A stretch of DNA of 64,000 nt from Noviherbaspirillum humi (GCF_900188095.1 NZ_FZOT01000017.1:1-64000), one strand, 5' to 3'; positions 47,362 through 58,111 are shown, counted from the first letter of the stretch. Notes: generated by a model not told the origin, from the letters alone. Made by a program: numbers and translations.

Positions 47362-47863
47362 GCGACGAAACGCGTTGCTCCAGCTTCATGAATGGGGAGG
47401 GTGCCGGACAGGAATTTTTCCCGTCTTCTTCTTGACTGACGGCATGCTAGCAAAAATTGCCTGTGTATGCGCAGAAATTGGGGGTGAAGACCTTGATTTC
47501 ACATGTTTTTTATTTAAATCTTCTTGACCTGAATGGTGCAACGCATTAACGTATGACTCCTTTCGACATCCCGAAAGTCGTCATTTCCGTCCAGGCGCAT
47601 AATGCCGTGCCGCAAATGATTCGCTTTAAGTCAAGAAGCTGTTTGCTCTAACCCGCGCCACAAGCGCGAGAAACCGTTACCGGATCTTCGGAATCCCGAG
47701 CTGAACGAGTCGCGTCAAGCGTCACTCTGCAGCGCATCTACGGGTGCGTGAACGAGGGACGTCGCCGCACAAGGAAGGGAAGCCCGGGCGCCGTTGATCC
47801 AGACGATTTCGCCAGGAAGGAGCATCCGATCAATCTCCTATGGACCTTGAAAGGAACCTAGCA
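47362..47863. other. Divergent region and long ilvB leader
   Basis: These 502 bases lie between the sigma gene (minus) and ilvB (plus). The first half is AT-rich (TTTAAAT near 47513-47519) and must hold both promoters. The second half, about 300 bases, is an untranslated leader of the ilv transcript. A 32-codon frame at 47553-47651 carries four Val, three Ile and two final Leu codons. GCGC/GCGC hairpins occur near 47656-47668. No intrinsic terminator is visible. Confidence 0.5.
47524..47552 (+). promoter_or_regulatory. Candidate sigma-70 promoter of ilvBHC
   Basis: TTGACC (47524-47529) and TAACGT (47547-47552) are separated by exactly 17 bases. Transcription would start near 47559, giving a leader of about 300 bases before ilvB. 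The -10 is not ideal. Confidence 0.5.
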
Positions 47864-49590
47864 ATGAGCAGTACGGAACTCACCGGCGCCGAGATCGTCG
47901 TGCGCTGTCTCGCCGAAGAGGGCGTGGAGCATGTGTTCGGTTATCCGGGCGGCGCGGTGCTCTACATCTACGACGCCATCTTCAATCAAGACGCCTTCCA
48001 GCATATCCTCGTACGCCACGAGCAAGCCGCCATCCACGCTGCCGATGCCTATTCGCGCAGCTCGCAGAAGGTCGGCGTGGCCATCGTCACTTCCGGTCCG
48101 GGCGTGACCAATGCCGTCACCGGCCTCGCCACCGCCTACATGGATTCGATTCCCATGGTGGTCATCAGTGGCCAGGTGCCGTCGACCGCCATCGGCCAGG
48201 ACGCTTTCCAGGAGTGCGATACGGTCGGCATCACCCGTCCCTGCGTCAAGCACAACTTCCTGGTGAAGGATGTGAGGGACTTGGCGGAAACGATGAAGAA
48301 GGCTTTCTACATCGCGACTACCGGACGTCCGGGCCCGGTGCTGGTGGATATCCCCAAGGACATCACCATGCACAAGTGCGCCTTCGAGTACCCGAAGGCG
48401 GTCGAGATGCGCTCCTACAAGCCGGTCGACAAGGGGCATTCCGGCCAGATCCGCAAGGCGGTCCAGCTGCTGCTCTCCGCCGAACGCCCGATGATCTACA
48501 CCGGCGGCGGCGTGATCCTGGCAAACGCTTCGGACGAGCTGAACAAGCTGGTCGACAAGCTGGGCTTCCCCTGCACCAATACCCTGATGGGCTTGGGCGC
48601 CTACCGGGCTTCCAGCGACAAGTTCGTCGGCATGCCCGGCATGCACGGCACCTACGAAGCCAACATGGCCATGCAGCACTCTGACGTGCTGATCGCCATC
48701 GGCGCGCGCTTCGATGACCGGGTCATCGGCAATCCGAAGCACTTCGGCTCGCATGCCCGCAAGATCATCCATATCGACATCGACCCCTCGTCGATCTCCA
48801 AGCGGGTCAAGGTCGACATTCCCATCGTCGGCAACGTCAAGGATGTCCTGCACGACCTGCTGGCGCAGATCGATGCCGCCGAAGCAGCCGGCACCCGGCC
48901 GAATCAAGTCGCGCTCGGCAGCTGGTGGAAGCAGATCAATGAATGGCGTGGCCGTCAGTGTCTGAAGTACGCGCCGTCGAACGAGGTCATCAAGCCGCAG
49001 TCGGTGGTGGAAAAAGTTTGGGAAGTGACCAAGGGCGACGCCTTCATTACGTCCGACGTCGGCCAGCACCAGATGTGGGCGGCCCAGTACTACGGCTTCG
49101 ACAAGCCGCGCCGCTGGATCAACTCCGGCGGCCTCGGCACTATGGGCGTCGGCCTGCCTTACGCCATGGGCGTGCAGATGGCCAATCCGGATGCGACCGT
49201 GGCCTGCATCACCGGCGAAGCCTCGATCCAGATGTGCATCCAGGAACTCGCCACCTGTAAGCAGTATCACCTCACGCCGAAGATCATCCTGCTGAACAAC
49301 CGCTTCCTTGGCATGGTCCGGCAGTGGCAGCAGATCGACTACGGCTCGCGCTATTCCGAGTCCTACATGGATTCACTGCCCGACTTCACCAAGCTGGCCG
49401 AGTCCTTCGGCCATGTCGGCATGCGCATCGAGAATCCGGCCGATGTCGAAGGCGCGCTGCGCGAAGCCTTCGGCATGAAGGATCGCCTCGTGTTCATGAA
49501 CTTCATCACCGACCAGACGGAAAACGTATGGCCGATGGTCAAGGCAGGCAAGGGCCTGACCGAAATGCTGCTTGGATCGGAGGACCTGTA

Positions 49591-49591
<1 letters not shown>
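47864..49591 (+). CDS. ilvB: Acetolactate synthase large subunit
   Basis: A 575-residue ThDP- and FAD-dependent enzyme making acetolactate or acetohydroxybutyrate, the first shared step of Val, Leu and Ile synthesis. Visible: FGYPGGAVLYIYDAIF, catalytic Glu in RHEQAAIHAADAYSR near residue 51, SGPGVTNAVTGLATAYMDS, and the ThDP region GEASIQMCIQELATCKQY with LNNRFLGMVRQWQ. Start 47864 has AAGGAA eight bases upstream; ATG 47840 does not. The stop overlaps ilvH by one base (TAATG). Often also named ilvI. Confidence 0.95.
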
Positions 49592-51131
<1,540 letters not shown>

Positions 51132-51229
51132 GTCGATACGGTCATGAAACGCGGTGGTTCATTCCGTCATTTAGACCAAGTCCTTTGCGGGGCCATGATC
51201 GATTGACGCTAGAGCCGCCGCGCTCGATC

Positions 51230-51257
51230 CAAGGCGTACCTCGGTACGCCTTTTTTG
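51230..51257 (+). terminator. Strong terminator after ilvC
   Basis: Ten-base perfect stem AAGGCGTACC/GGTACGCCTT with a two-base loop and a six-T run, closing ilvBHC. Confidence 0.92.
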
Positions 51258-51415
51258 TTGCTTGGGGAATGCGGCTTTACCATCCCGGGCGGCACTTTTA
51301 GCAAAAAGAAAAATCAAAAAACGCGGAAAGTGACGCAGGCAGCCATCCGCGCTTATCCATTTCACGACAGTAGTCTAGAATACCGTTGCCTTAATTGTAT
51401 TTACCTGGAGCAAAG

Positions 51416-52054
51416 TTGAAGAATTATCCGCATCCGATTATTGCCCGCGAGGGATGGCCCTTCCTGGGGCTGGCTGTTGCAATCGCCGTCATCGTGACGG
51501 TATTGGCGCCCGGTTGGTCGATCCCGTTCTGGCTGATCGCACTGTTCGTGCTGCAGTTTTTCCGTGACCCGGCCAGAGAAATTCCGCAGAAGGCGAATGC
51601 CGTTCTGTCGCCGGCCGACGGACGCATCGTGGTGGTGGAAAAGGCGCAGGATCCTTACGCCAACCGCGAGGCGCTTAAGATCAGCGTCTTCATGAATGTC
51701 TTCAACGTGCACTCCAACCGGTCGCCGGTCGACGGCAAGATTCAGTCAGCTCAGTATTTCCCCGGCAAGTTCGTCAACGCCGACCTCGACAAGGCGTCGC
51801 TGGAAAACGAGCGCAATGCCTTGACCATCACCACAACCGGCGGTCAGCTGGTGACCTGCGTGCAGGTGGCGGGATTGATCGCGCGCCGCATTCTTTGCTA
51901 CGTGAAGCCGGGCGACAACCTGCAGCGCGGGCAGCGTTACGGGTTCATCCGCTTCGGATCGCGGGTCGACGTGTATCTGCCCCTGAACGCGTCGCCCAAG
52001 GTGACCGTCGGCGACAAGGTCTCCGCCACCGAAACCATCCTTGCAGAACTTTGA
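51416..52054 (+). CDS. psd: Phosphatidylserine decarboxylase (short form)
   Basis: A 212-residue proenzyme making phosphatidylethanolamine. The short family begins with [11 protein letters not shown], seen right after a TTG start at 51416, preceded by GGAG six bases upstream. Two N-terminal hydrophobic segments anchor it; [13 protein letters not shown] and [15 protein letters not shown] follow. The pyruvoyl-forming self-cleavage occurs at the Gly-Ser of [12 protein letters not shown] near the end. It pairs with pssA, 27 bases downstream. Confidence 0.93.
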   Translation: MKNYPHPIIAREGWPFLGLAVAIAVIVTVLAPGWSIPFWLIALFVLQFFRDPAREIPQKANAVLSPADGRIVVVEKAQDPYANREALKISVFMNVFNVHSNRSPVDGKIQSAQYFPGKFVNADLDKASLENERNALTITTTGGQLVTCVQVAGLIARRILCYVKPGDNLQRGQRYGFIRFGSRVDVYLPLNASPKVTVGDKVSATETILAEL

Positions 52055-52081
52055 CCTCCGCATCACATCCACGGAAACCGA

Positions 52082-52960
52082 ATGGCAAGCTTTCATCGTC
52101 GCAAGCCTAAGACAAGCCCCGGCATTCTGCCCAAGGTAACCCGGTTCAACAGGAAGGCCGCCTACAGCGCCGGACGCGATGATGAGGATCAGGATCTGCA
52201 CGAGATGCCGCGCCGCCGCGGCATCTACCTGCTGCCGAACGCCTTCACCACCGCCAACCTGTTCTGCGGTTTCTTCGCCATCGTCATGGCGATGAATCTC
52301 AAGTTCGATCTCGCGGCGATCGGCATCTTCGCCGCCATGGTGCTCGACAGCATCGACGGCCGGGTGGCTCGTCTCACCAACACGCAGAGCGAGTTCGGCG
52401 CCCAGTACGACAGCCTGTCCGACATGCTGTCCTTCGGCGCCGCGCCGGCGCTGGTGGTCTATGAATGGTCCCTGCGCGGGCTCGGCAAGCTCGGCTGGCT
52501 GGCTGCCTTCGTCTACTGTGCCGGCGCAGCACTGCGGCTGGCCCGCTTCAATACCAATATCGCGGTGGTCGACAAGCGCTATTTCCAGGGCTTGCCCAGT
52601 CCCGCATCGGCAGCGCTGGTGACCGGCTTCGTCTGGCTGATGGATGATCTCGGGTTCGTCGGCACCGACCTCAGCTGGTATGCCTGGGCCATCACGCTCT
52701 ATGCCGGCCTCACCATGGTGACCAACGTGCCGTTCTACAGCTTCAAGGAAATCAACTTCCGCAAGTCGGTGCCCTTCATCGCCATCTTCGTAATCGTGTT
52801 GATCTTCGTACTGATCTCGAGCGATCCGCCGAAAGTGCTGTTCGGCCTGTTCGTGCTCTATGGACTGTCCGGCTACGCGGTGTATTTCTGGCGGCTGTCG
52901 AAGGGCAAGCCGGTCAGCATCGTTCAAACCGAGCCTGAACCGGCCGACGGCAAGGAGTAG
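52082..52960 (+). CDS. pssA: CDP-diacylglycerol-serine O-phosphatidyltransferase
   Basis: A 292-residue membrane enzyme making phosphatidylserine from CDP-diacylglycerol and serine. The CDP-alcohol phosphotransferase motif D-G-x-x-A-R-x8-G-x3-D-x3-D is complete in DSIDGRVARLTNTQ and GAQYDSLSDMLSFG. About seven membrane segments follow a basic, cytoplasmic N-terminal extension of 55 residues. It supplies the substrate of psd just upstream. Confidence 0.96.
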   Translation: MASFHRRKPKTSPGILPKVTRFNRKAAYSAGRDDEDQDLHEMPRRRGIYLLPNAFTTANLFCGFFAIVMAMNLKFDLAAIGIFAAMVLDSIDGRVARLTNTQSEFGAQYDSLSDMLSFGAAPALVVYEWSLRGLGKLGWLAAFVYCAGAALRLARFNTNIAVVDKRYFQGLPSPASAALVTGFVWLMDDLGFVGTDLSWYAWAITLYAGLTMVTNVPFYSFKEINFRKSVPFIAIFVIVLIFVLISSDPPKVLFGLFVLYGLSGYAVYFWRLSKGKPVSIVQTEPEPADGKE

Positions 52961-52970
52961 GCGCAATCAC

Positions 52971-52993
52971 CGCCGCCCAAGGGCGGCGTTTTC
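52971..52993 (+). terminator. Terminator after pssA
   Basis: Eight-base stem CGCCGCCC/GGGCGGCG with a two-base loop followed by four T residues; moderately strong, it separates psd-pssA from leuA. Confidence 0.75.
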
Positions 52994-53032
52994 ATTTGGC
53001 GGCGCCCATTATTGCCGCAAGTATTTGAATGG

Positions 53033-53061
53033 TTGCACTTTTGTAGGTTTGCGCTTATATT
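53033..53061 (+). promoter_or_regulatory. Sigma-70 promoter of the leuA leader
   Basis: TTGCAC (53033-53038) and TATATT (53056-53061) lie 17 bases apart. The expected transcription start (about 7 bases past the -10) is 53068, the A of the leader-peptide ATG. Confidence 0.7.
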
Positions 53062-53067
53062 CGAGGC

Positions 53068-53151
53068 ATGACACGCGATATCCACATTGCTGTTCTCGCT
53101 TCTTCCATCGGCCTGCTGCTAGGCCGACTGCCGCTATTCCTAGTGCGTTAA
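53068..53151 (+). CDS. leuL: Leucine-rich leader peptide of leuA
   Basis: A 27-codon frame ending in TAA, 114 bases upstream of leuA. Seven codons are Leu: CTC at position 10, a CTG-CTG-CTA run at 17-19, then CTG, CTA and CTA at 22, 25 and 27 minus two flanking residues (LLLGRLPLFL). Three of the seven are the rare CTA. This is the signature of ribosome-stalling attenuator peptides. The coding sequence holds its own hairpins: TCGGCC/GGCCGA spanning the Leu run (53108-53127) and TAGTGCG/CGCGCTA over the stop (53141-53159). The promoter places +1 on the ATG, so translation is probably leaderless. The gene symbol is by analogy. Confidence 0.7.
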   Translation: MTRDIHIAVLASSIGLLLGRLPLFLVR

Positions 53152-53264
53152 GCGCGCTAAATCCCCTTATCCCACAATCTGTGTAGTCTGAGGCCACTGC
53201 CTGGAGCGGAGGGGCCCAAAAACCATTCACAGGACTCCAATTCCATTTATCAAGGAGCAAAACC
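53108..53264 (+). promoter_or_regulatory. Candidate leuA attenuation leader
   Basis: RNA elements visible: hairpin TCGGCC/GGCCGA over the leucine codons, hairpin TAGTGCG/CGCGCTA over the leader stop, a CACA/TGTG hairpin near 53173, and a competing long-range pair CTGTG (about 53178) with CACAG (about 53228). There is also a GGCC...GGCC stem near 53200-53222. No T run follows any of them, so control would be by translation or Rho rather than an intrinsic terminator. AAGGAG for leuA sits at 53251-53256. Confidence 0.5.
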
Positions 53265-54803
53265 ATGGCTGACAAATTGATTATTTTCGACACCACCCTC
53301 CGGGATGGTGAACAGTCCCCCGGCGCGTCGATGACCAAGGATGAAAAAATCCGCATCGCCAAGCAGCTGGAGCGGCTGCGCGTCGATGTGATCGAAGCCG
53401 GTTTTGCTGCCGCTTCGCCCGGCGACTTTGAGTCGATCAAGGCGATTGCGGGCGTGATCAAGGATTCCACCGTCTGCTCGCTCTCGCGCGCCAACGACCG
53501 CGACATTTCGCGCGCCGCCGAAGCACTGGCAGCAGCATCTCGCAAGCGCATCCATACCTTCATCGCCACCTCGCCGCTGCACATGGAGAAGAAGCTGCGC
53601 ATGTCGCCGGATCAGGTGCTGGAGCAAGCCAAGCAAGCGGTTCGCTTCGCGCGCCAGTTCACCGATGATGTCGAGTTCAGTCCGGAGGACGGCAGCCGCT
53701 CCGAGATGGATTTCCTGTGCCGCGTGATCGAGACGGTAATCGCCGAGGGTGCGCGCACCATCAACTTCGCCGACACCGTCGGCTATGGCGTGCCCGAGCT
53801 CTACGGCAACATGATCAAGACGCTGCGCGAGCGCATCCCCAATTCCGACAAGGCGGTATGGTCGGTGCATTGCCATAACGATCTCGGCATGGCGGTGGCC
53901 AATTCCCTCGCCGGTGTGATGATCGGCGGCGCGCGCCAGGTGGAGTGCACCATCAACGGCCTCGGCGAGCGCGCCGGCAACACGGCGCTGGAAGAGATCG
54001 TCATGGCGGTCAAAACCCGCAAGGATTATTTTGACCTCGAACTGAACATCGACACCACGCAGATCGTGCCGGCTTCCAAGCTGGTGTCGCAGATCACTGG
54101 GTTTGCGGTCCAGCCGAACAAGGCGGTGGTCGGCGCCAATGCCTTCGCCCATGCATCCGGCATACACCAGGATGGCGTGCTCAAGGCGCGCGACACTTAC
54201 GAGATCATGCGTGCTGAAGACGTGGGTTGGACCGCCAACAAGATCGTGCTCGGCAAGCTTTCCGGCCGCAACGCGTTCAAGCAGCGCCTGGAAGAACTTG
54301 GCCTCGAACTCGAATCGGAAGCCGAGGTCAATGCCGCCTTCGCCCGCTTCAAGGAACTGGCCGACCGCAAGGCCGAGATTTTCGATGAGGATATTTTCGC
54401 CGTGGTCTCGGACGAGCAGCATGCGCAAGAGAACGAGCACTTCCGCTTCGTCTCCCTGGCGCAGCATTCCGAAACCGGTGAGCGGCCCAAGGCGAAGGTG
54501 GTGTTCAGCATGGGCGGTCAGGAACTGGTATGCGAAGGGCAGGGCAACGGCCCGGTGGATGCGACCGTCAATGCGATCGAATCCAAGGCTGCCAGCGGCT
54601 CCGAACTGCTGCTGTTCTCGGTGAACGCCATCACCACCGGCACCCAGTCCCAAGGCGAAGTGACGATGCGCTTATCGAAGGCCGGCCGCATTGTCAATGG
54701 CGTCGGCGCCGATCCCGACATCGTGGTCGCGTCCGCCAAAGCCTATCTCTCGGCGCTGAATAAGCTGCACTCCAAAGCGGAGCGGCTCAACCCGCAGTTC
54801 TAA
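53265..54803 (+). CDS. leuA: 2-isopropylmalate synthase
   Basis: A 512-residue enzyme condensing acetyl-CoA with 2-ketoisovalerate, the committed step of leucine synthesis. HMGL-type barrel: [17 protein letters not shown] with the metal Asp, [18 protein letters not shown] with the metal His pair, and [16 protein letters not shown]. The C-terminal LeuA dimerisation domain (about 395-505, [27 protein letters not shown]) binds leucine for feedback inhibition. The gene is separate from leuCDB at 20 kb and has its own leader with a leucine-rich peptide. Confidence 0.97.
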   Translation: MADKLIIFDTTLRDGEQSPGASMTKDEKIRIAKQLERLRVDVIEAGFAAASPGDFESIKAIAGVIKDSTVCSLSRANDRDISRAAEALAAASRKRIHTFIATSPLHMEKKLRMSPDQVLEQAKQAVRFARQFTDDVEFSPEDGSRSEMDFLCRVIETVIAEGARTINFADTVGYGVPELYGNMIKTLRERIPNSDKAVWSVHCHNDLGMAVANSLAGVMIGGARQVECTINGLGERAGNTALEEIVMAVKTRKDYFDLELNIDTTQIVPASKLVSQITGFAVQPNKAVVGANAFAHASGIHQDGVLKARDTYEIMRAEDVGWTANKIVLGKLSGRNAFKQRLEELGLELESEAEVNAAFARFKELADRKAEIFDEDIFAVVSDEQHAQENEHFRFVSLAQHSETGERPKAKVVFSMGGQELVCEGQGNGPVDATVNAIESKAASGSELLLFSVNAITTGTQSQGEVTMRLSKAGRIVNGVGADPDIVVASAKAYLSALNKLHSKAERLNPQF

Positions 54804-54810
54804 GCCCGAT

Positions 54811-55320
54811 TCATCGCAGCCCGAAGGGGAAGCGGCGGTCCGGATCGAAACGCGGGTCCGGACCGCTCATCATCCGCTGCACGATGCCGTTGCGGTCGAA
54901 GTGCACATGCATCAGCGAATTCCAGACGCCGCTCTCCTTGTAGGGATAAGTCCATACCTCTAGATCCGATAGGGACAGATAGGATGTCCCACTCGGCGCG
55001 CCAATAGCGTGCAGCACATCGTTCTTGCCCGCTTCGCCAACCTTGATGCTGGCGAATTTCTCGTTCGTCAGCACCTGCTCGTATGACGCAAGCCGACCGT
55101 CGCTGCCGATGCGAGCCATGTAGGTGCGCTGGCCGAAGGGGCCCGTCTTGTACTCGAGGAGCTTGCCGTTTCCATCCTGGTACACGTGAGTCGGCTGGCC
55201 TAGCCGGCCGATCACCTGGGCTTCTGGTTCGCCCATGGCTGGCGGCGTGGGATTCAGAATGGCGCAGCCGTGGAGCAGGACGACGAACAGAAGGGGCGCG
55301 CAGCGGATGGGGAGAGACAT
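54811..55320 (-). CDS. Outer-membrane-type lipoprotein, BamE/SmpA-like
   Basis: A 169-residue protein with a signal sequence and lipobox LHGC (Cys at about residue 19). The mature part shows two repeats of a BamE/SmpA-like layout: MGEPEAQVIGRLGQPTHVYQDGNGKLLEYKTGPFGQRTYMARIG and IKVGEAGKNDVLHAIGAPSGTSYLSLSDLEVWTYPYKES, each with a helix, a G-x-P turn and beta strands. It is probably envelope-located; partner unknown. It converges on leuA with seven bases between stops. Confidence 0.7.
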   Translation of the reverse strand: MSLPIRCAPLLFVVLLHGCAILNPTPPAMGEPEAQVIGRLGQPTHVYQDGNGKLLEYKTGPFGQRTYMARIGSDGRLASYEQVLTNEKFASIKVGEAGKNDVLHAIGAPSGTSYLSLSDLEVWTYPYKESGVWNSLMHVHFDRNGIVQRMMSGPDPRFDPDRRFPFGLR

Positions 55321-55354
55321 GCGTTTTCCTTCGAGGAAGCAGTTGGATCAGGGT

Positions 55355-55383
55355 TTGAATGGGCGGGCGGTTTCCTATATAAT
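55355..55383 (+). promoter_or_regulatory. Sigma-70 promoter of rpsO
   Basis: TTGAAT (55355-55360) and a consensus TATAAT (55378-55383) are separated by 17 bases; transcription would start near 55390. Confidence 0.8.
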
Positions 55384-55389
55384 CCCGCT

Positions 55390-55415
55390 CTTGGTCGTTT
55401 TGACCAAGTTTTTTT
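55390..55415 (+). terminator. Terminator-shaped hairpin at the rpsO transcript start
   Basis: Seven-base perfect stem CTTGGTC (55390-55396)/GACCAAG (55402-55408), five-base loop, then seven T residues (55409-55415). It begins at the predicted +1 of the rpsO promoter, so it is either an attenuator or a 5' stabilising hairpin. Confidence 0.7.
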
Positions 55416-55480
55416 ATTAATTGTTCACGGTTCATAGGGTTGCTTCGCTTAACTCTGTGCTCCGCAAGTGAGAGGTCAAT

Positions 55481-55750
55481 ATGTCAGTCGGTGATATCAA
55501 CAAAGCAGAAATTATCAAGAGCAACGGCCGCGGTCAAAACGACACCGGCTCCCCGGAAGTGCAGGTCGCGCTGCTGACTGCTCGCATCAACGAGCTCAAC
55601 AGCCACTTCAAGACTCATTTGAAGGACCACCATTCCCGTCGCGGCCTGATCCGCATGGTCAACCGCCGCAAAAGCATGCTGGCCTATCTGAAGAGCAGGG
55701 ATGCCAACCGCTACCGCGCCCTGATCGAAAAGCTCGGCCTGCGCAAGTAA
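55481..55750 (+). CDS. rpsO: 30S ribosomal protein S15
   Basis: An 89-residue primary 16S rRNA-binding protein: [63 protein letters not shown] pattern, broken here for brevity at [20 protein letters not shown] and [10 protein letters not shown]. Normal length. GAGAGG precedes the ATG. The leader of about 90 bases could also hold an S15 autoregulatory site. A terminator lies between rpsO and pnp. Confidence 0.98.
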   Translation: MSVGDINKAEIIKSNGRGQNDTGSPEVQVALLTARINELNSHFKTHLKDHHSRRGLIRMVNRRKSMLAYLKSRDANRYRALIEKLGLRK

Positions 55751-55784
55751 GTTTTGCGTTATCAGCCTTCAACGGTATAGCTGG

Positions 55785-55824
55785 ATGCCTGCTTCAGTTC
55801 GCTGATGCAGGCATTTTATTTTTT
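55785..55824 (+). terminator. Terminator between rpsO and pnp
   Basis: Eight-base stem ATGCCTGC/GCAGGCAT with a 14-base loop followed by a T-rich tract. Partial readthrough into pnp is usual for this gene pair. Confidence 0.8.
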
Positions 55825-55849
55825 ATCGTTTGCAATTTGAAAATGTAAG

Positions 55850-55934
55850 ACGGCAAGCCGTGAGCGGCGAGCCGTCAGTGGTGAGGTGAACGACAGCGCC
55901 TGAAATTCTGTCGGCAAAAAAGAAAGGAAACACC
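55850..55934 (+). promoter_or_regulatory. Structured pnp leader
   Basis: Upstream of pnp, ACGGC-AA-GCCGT (55851-55862) and the overlapping longer pairing GACGGC/GCCGTC (about 55850-55877) exclude each other. In E. coli the pnp leader is cut by RNase III and then degraded by PNPase; a similar autoregulation is possible here. AAAGGAAA lies before the GTG start. Confidence 0.45.
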
Positions 55935-58058
55935 GTGTTTAACAAAGTTACCAAAACCTTCCAGTATGGCCAGCATCAGGTCACGCTGGAAACCGGCGAG
56001 ATCGCCCGTCAGGCATCCGGCGCCGTGGTCGTCTCGGTGGAAGATACCGTCGTGCTGGCTACCGTAGTGGCTCGCAAGGAAGCCAAAGCAGGCCAGGATT
56101 TCTTCCCCCTGACGGTCGATTACGTTGAAAAGAGTTATGCGGCCGGCCGCATTCCCGGCGGTTTCTTCAAGCGCGAAGGCCGTCCGTCCGAGAAGGAGAC
56201 GCTGACCTCCCGTTTGATCGACCGTCCGATACGCCCGCTGTTTCCCGAAGGCTATTTGAACGAAGTCCAGGTCATCGTCCATGTGTTGTCGGTGAACCCG
56301 GAAATCGATCCCGACATCCCGTCCATGATCGGCACCTCGGCCGCGCTGTGCGTCGCCGGCATCCCGTTCAACGGCCCGATCGGCGCCGCCCGCGTAGGTT
56401 ATGTCGATGGCCAGTATGTCCTGAATCCGACCACCAGCCAGCTCGCCAAAACCGAACTCGACCTGGTTGTTGCAGGTACCGAGCAGGCCGTGCTGATGGT
56501 GGAATCCGAAGCCAACCAGCTGTCCGAGGAAGTCATGCTCGGCGCCGTTGTCTACGGCCATGAGCAGATGAAAGTCGTGATCGACGCCATCCATGAGCTG
56601 GTGCGCGACGGCGGCAAGCCGGAAGTGCAGTGGGCTCCGCCGGCGAAGAATGAAACCCTGATCGCCCGCGTGACCGAACTGGCCGAAGGCAAGCTGCGCG
56701 AAGCCTATCAGACCAAGGACAAGCAGGCTCGTACCGCCAAGCTGAAAGACGTCAGTGCCGAAGTCAACGCCACCCTGGCAGCCGAAGCCGCTGGTACCGG
56801 CGCGCCGGATTCCGCCGAAGTCGGTTCCATCCTGTTCGATCTCGAAGCGAAGATCGTCCGCTCCCAGATTCTGGAAGGCGAGCCGCGCATCGACGGCCGC
56901 GACACCCGCACCGTGCGCCCGATCAGCATCCGCAACAGCGTTCTGCCGCGTACCCACGGCTCCGCGCTGTTCACCCGCGGCGAAACCCAGGCGCTGGTCA
57001 TCGCTACGCTCGGCACCGCACGCGACGAGCAGAAGATCGACGCGCTGATGGGCGAGTACTCTGACCGCTTCATGCTTCACTACAACATGCCTCCGTTCGC
57101 CACCGGCGAAACCGGCCGCGTTGGTTCGCCGAAGCGCCGCGAGATCGGCCACGGCCGTCTGGCCAAGCGCGCGCTGCAGGCCGCGCTGCCGGCGCCGAGC
57201 GAGTTCAGCTACTCGATCCGCCTGGTGTCCGAGATTACCGAGTCGAACGGTTCCTCTTCCATGGCATCGGTTTGCGGCGGCTGCCTGGCGCTGATGGATG
57301 CCGGCGTGCCGATGAAGGCGCACGTCGCCGGCATCGCCATGGGTCTGATCAAGGAAGGCAACAAGTTCGCCGTCCTGACCGACATCCTGGGCGACGAAGA
57401 CCACCTCGGCGACATGGACTTCAAGGTTGCGGGTACCGCGAATGGCATCACCGCGCTGCAGATGGACATCAAGATCCAGGGCATCACCAAGGAAATCATG
57501 CAGGTCGCGCTGGCCCAGGCCAAGGAAGGCCGCATGCACATCCTGGCGAAGATGCAGGAAGCCATGCCTGTGGGTAACGTCGAGCTGTCGGACTTCGCGC
57601 CGCGCCTGATCACCATGAAGATCAATCCCGAGAAGATCCGTGACGTGATCGGCAAGGGCGGCGCCGTGATTCGCGCGCTGACCGAGGAAACCGGCACCCA
57701 GATCGACATCACCGACGAAGGCGTGGTCACCATCGCTTCTGTTGATGCCGCTGCCGGCCAGGAAGCCAAGCGCCGCATCGAAGAGTTGACCGCGACTGTC
57801 GAAGTGGGCAAGACCTATGACGGCACCGTGCTCAAGCTGCTCGACTTCGGCGCCATTGTCCAGGTGATCCCGGGCAAGGATGGTCTGCTGCACATCAGCC
57901 AGATCGCCAATGAGCGCGTCAACGCGGTGGCCGACTACCTGAAGGAAGGCCAGCAAGTGCGCGTCAAGGTCATCGAGACCGACGAACGCGGTCGCCTGAA
58001 GTTGTCGATGAAGGCGGCTGCGAACGAAGCTGCGGCCGAAGCTTCCTCGCAGCAGTAA
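55935..58058 (+). CDS. pnp: Polynucleotide phosphorylase
   Basis: A 707-residue phosphorolytic 3'-5' exoribonuclease of the degradosome. Order: first RNase PH domain (about 12-142), helical domain, second RNase PH domain (about 320-540) with [15 protein letters not shown] and [26 protein letters not shown] domain (about 555-615, [18 protein letters not shown]) and S1 domain (about 620-690, [20 protein letters not shown]). GTG start at 55935 with AAAGGAAA upstream. Confidence 0.97.
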   Translation: MFNKVTKTFQYGQHQVTLETGEIARQASGAVVVSVEDTVVLATVVARKEAKAGQDFFPLTVDYVEKSYAAGRIPGGFFKREGRPSEKETLTSRLIDRPIRPLFPEGYLNEVQVIVHVLSVNPEIDPDIPSMIGTSAALCVAGIPFNGPIGAARVGYVDGQYVLNPTTSQLAKTELDLVVAGTEQAVLMVESEANQLSEEVMLGAVVYGHEQMKVVIDAIHELVRDGGKPEVQWAPPAKNETLIARVTELAEGKLREAYQTKDKQARTAKLKDVSAEVNATLAAEAAGTGAPDSAEVGSILFDLEAKIVRSQILEGEPRIDGRDTRTVRPISIRNSVLPRTHGSALFTRGETQALVIATLGTARDEQKIDALMGEYSDRFMLHYNMPPFATGETGRVGSPKRREIGHGRLAKRALQAALPAPSEFSYSIRLVSEITESNGSSSMASVCGGCLALMDAGVPMKAHVAGIAMGLIKEGNKFAVLTDILGDEDHLGDMDFKVAGTANGITALQMDIKIQGITKEIMQVALAQAKEGRMHILAKMQEAMPVGNVELSDFAPRLITMKINPEKIRDVIGKGGAVIRALTEETGTQIDITDEGVVTIASVDAAAGQEAKRRIEELTATVEVGKTYDGTVLKLLDFGAIVQVIPGKDGLLHISQIANERVNAVADYLKEGQQVRVKVIETDERGRLKLSMKAAANEAAAEASSQQ

Positions 58059-58082
58059 GCAGCCTCCTTCCGCCTTTGATGA

Positions 58083-58111
58083 AAACGCCGGGTTCGCCCG
58101 GCGTTTTTTTT
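58083..58111 (+). terminator. Strong terminator after pnp
   Basis: Eleven-base stem AAAACGCCGGG/CCCGGCGTTTT with a TTCG tetraloop and a T run. Confidence 0.93.
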
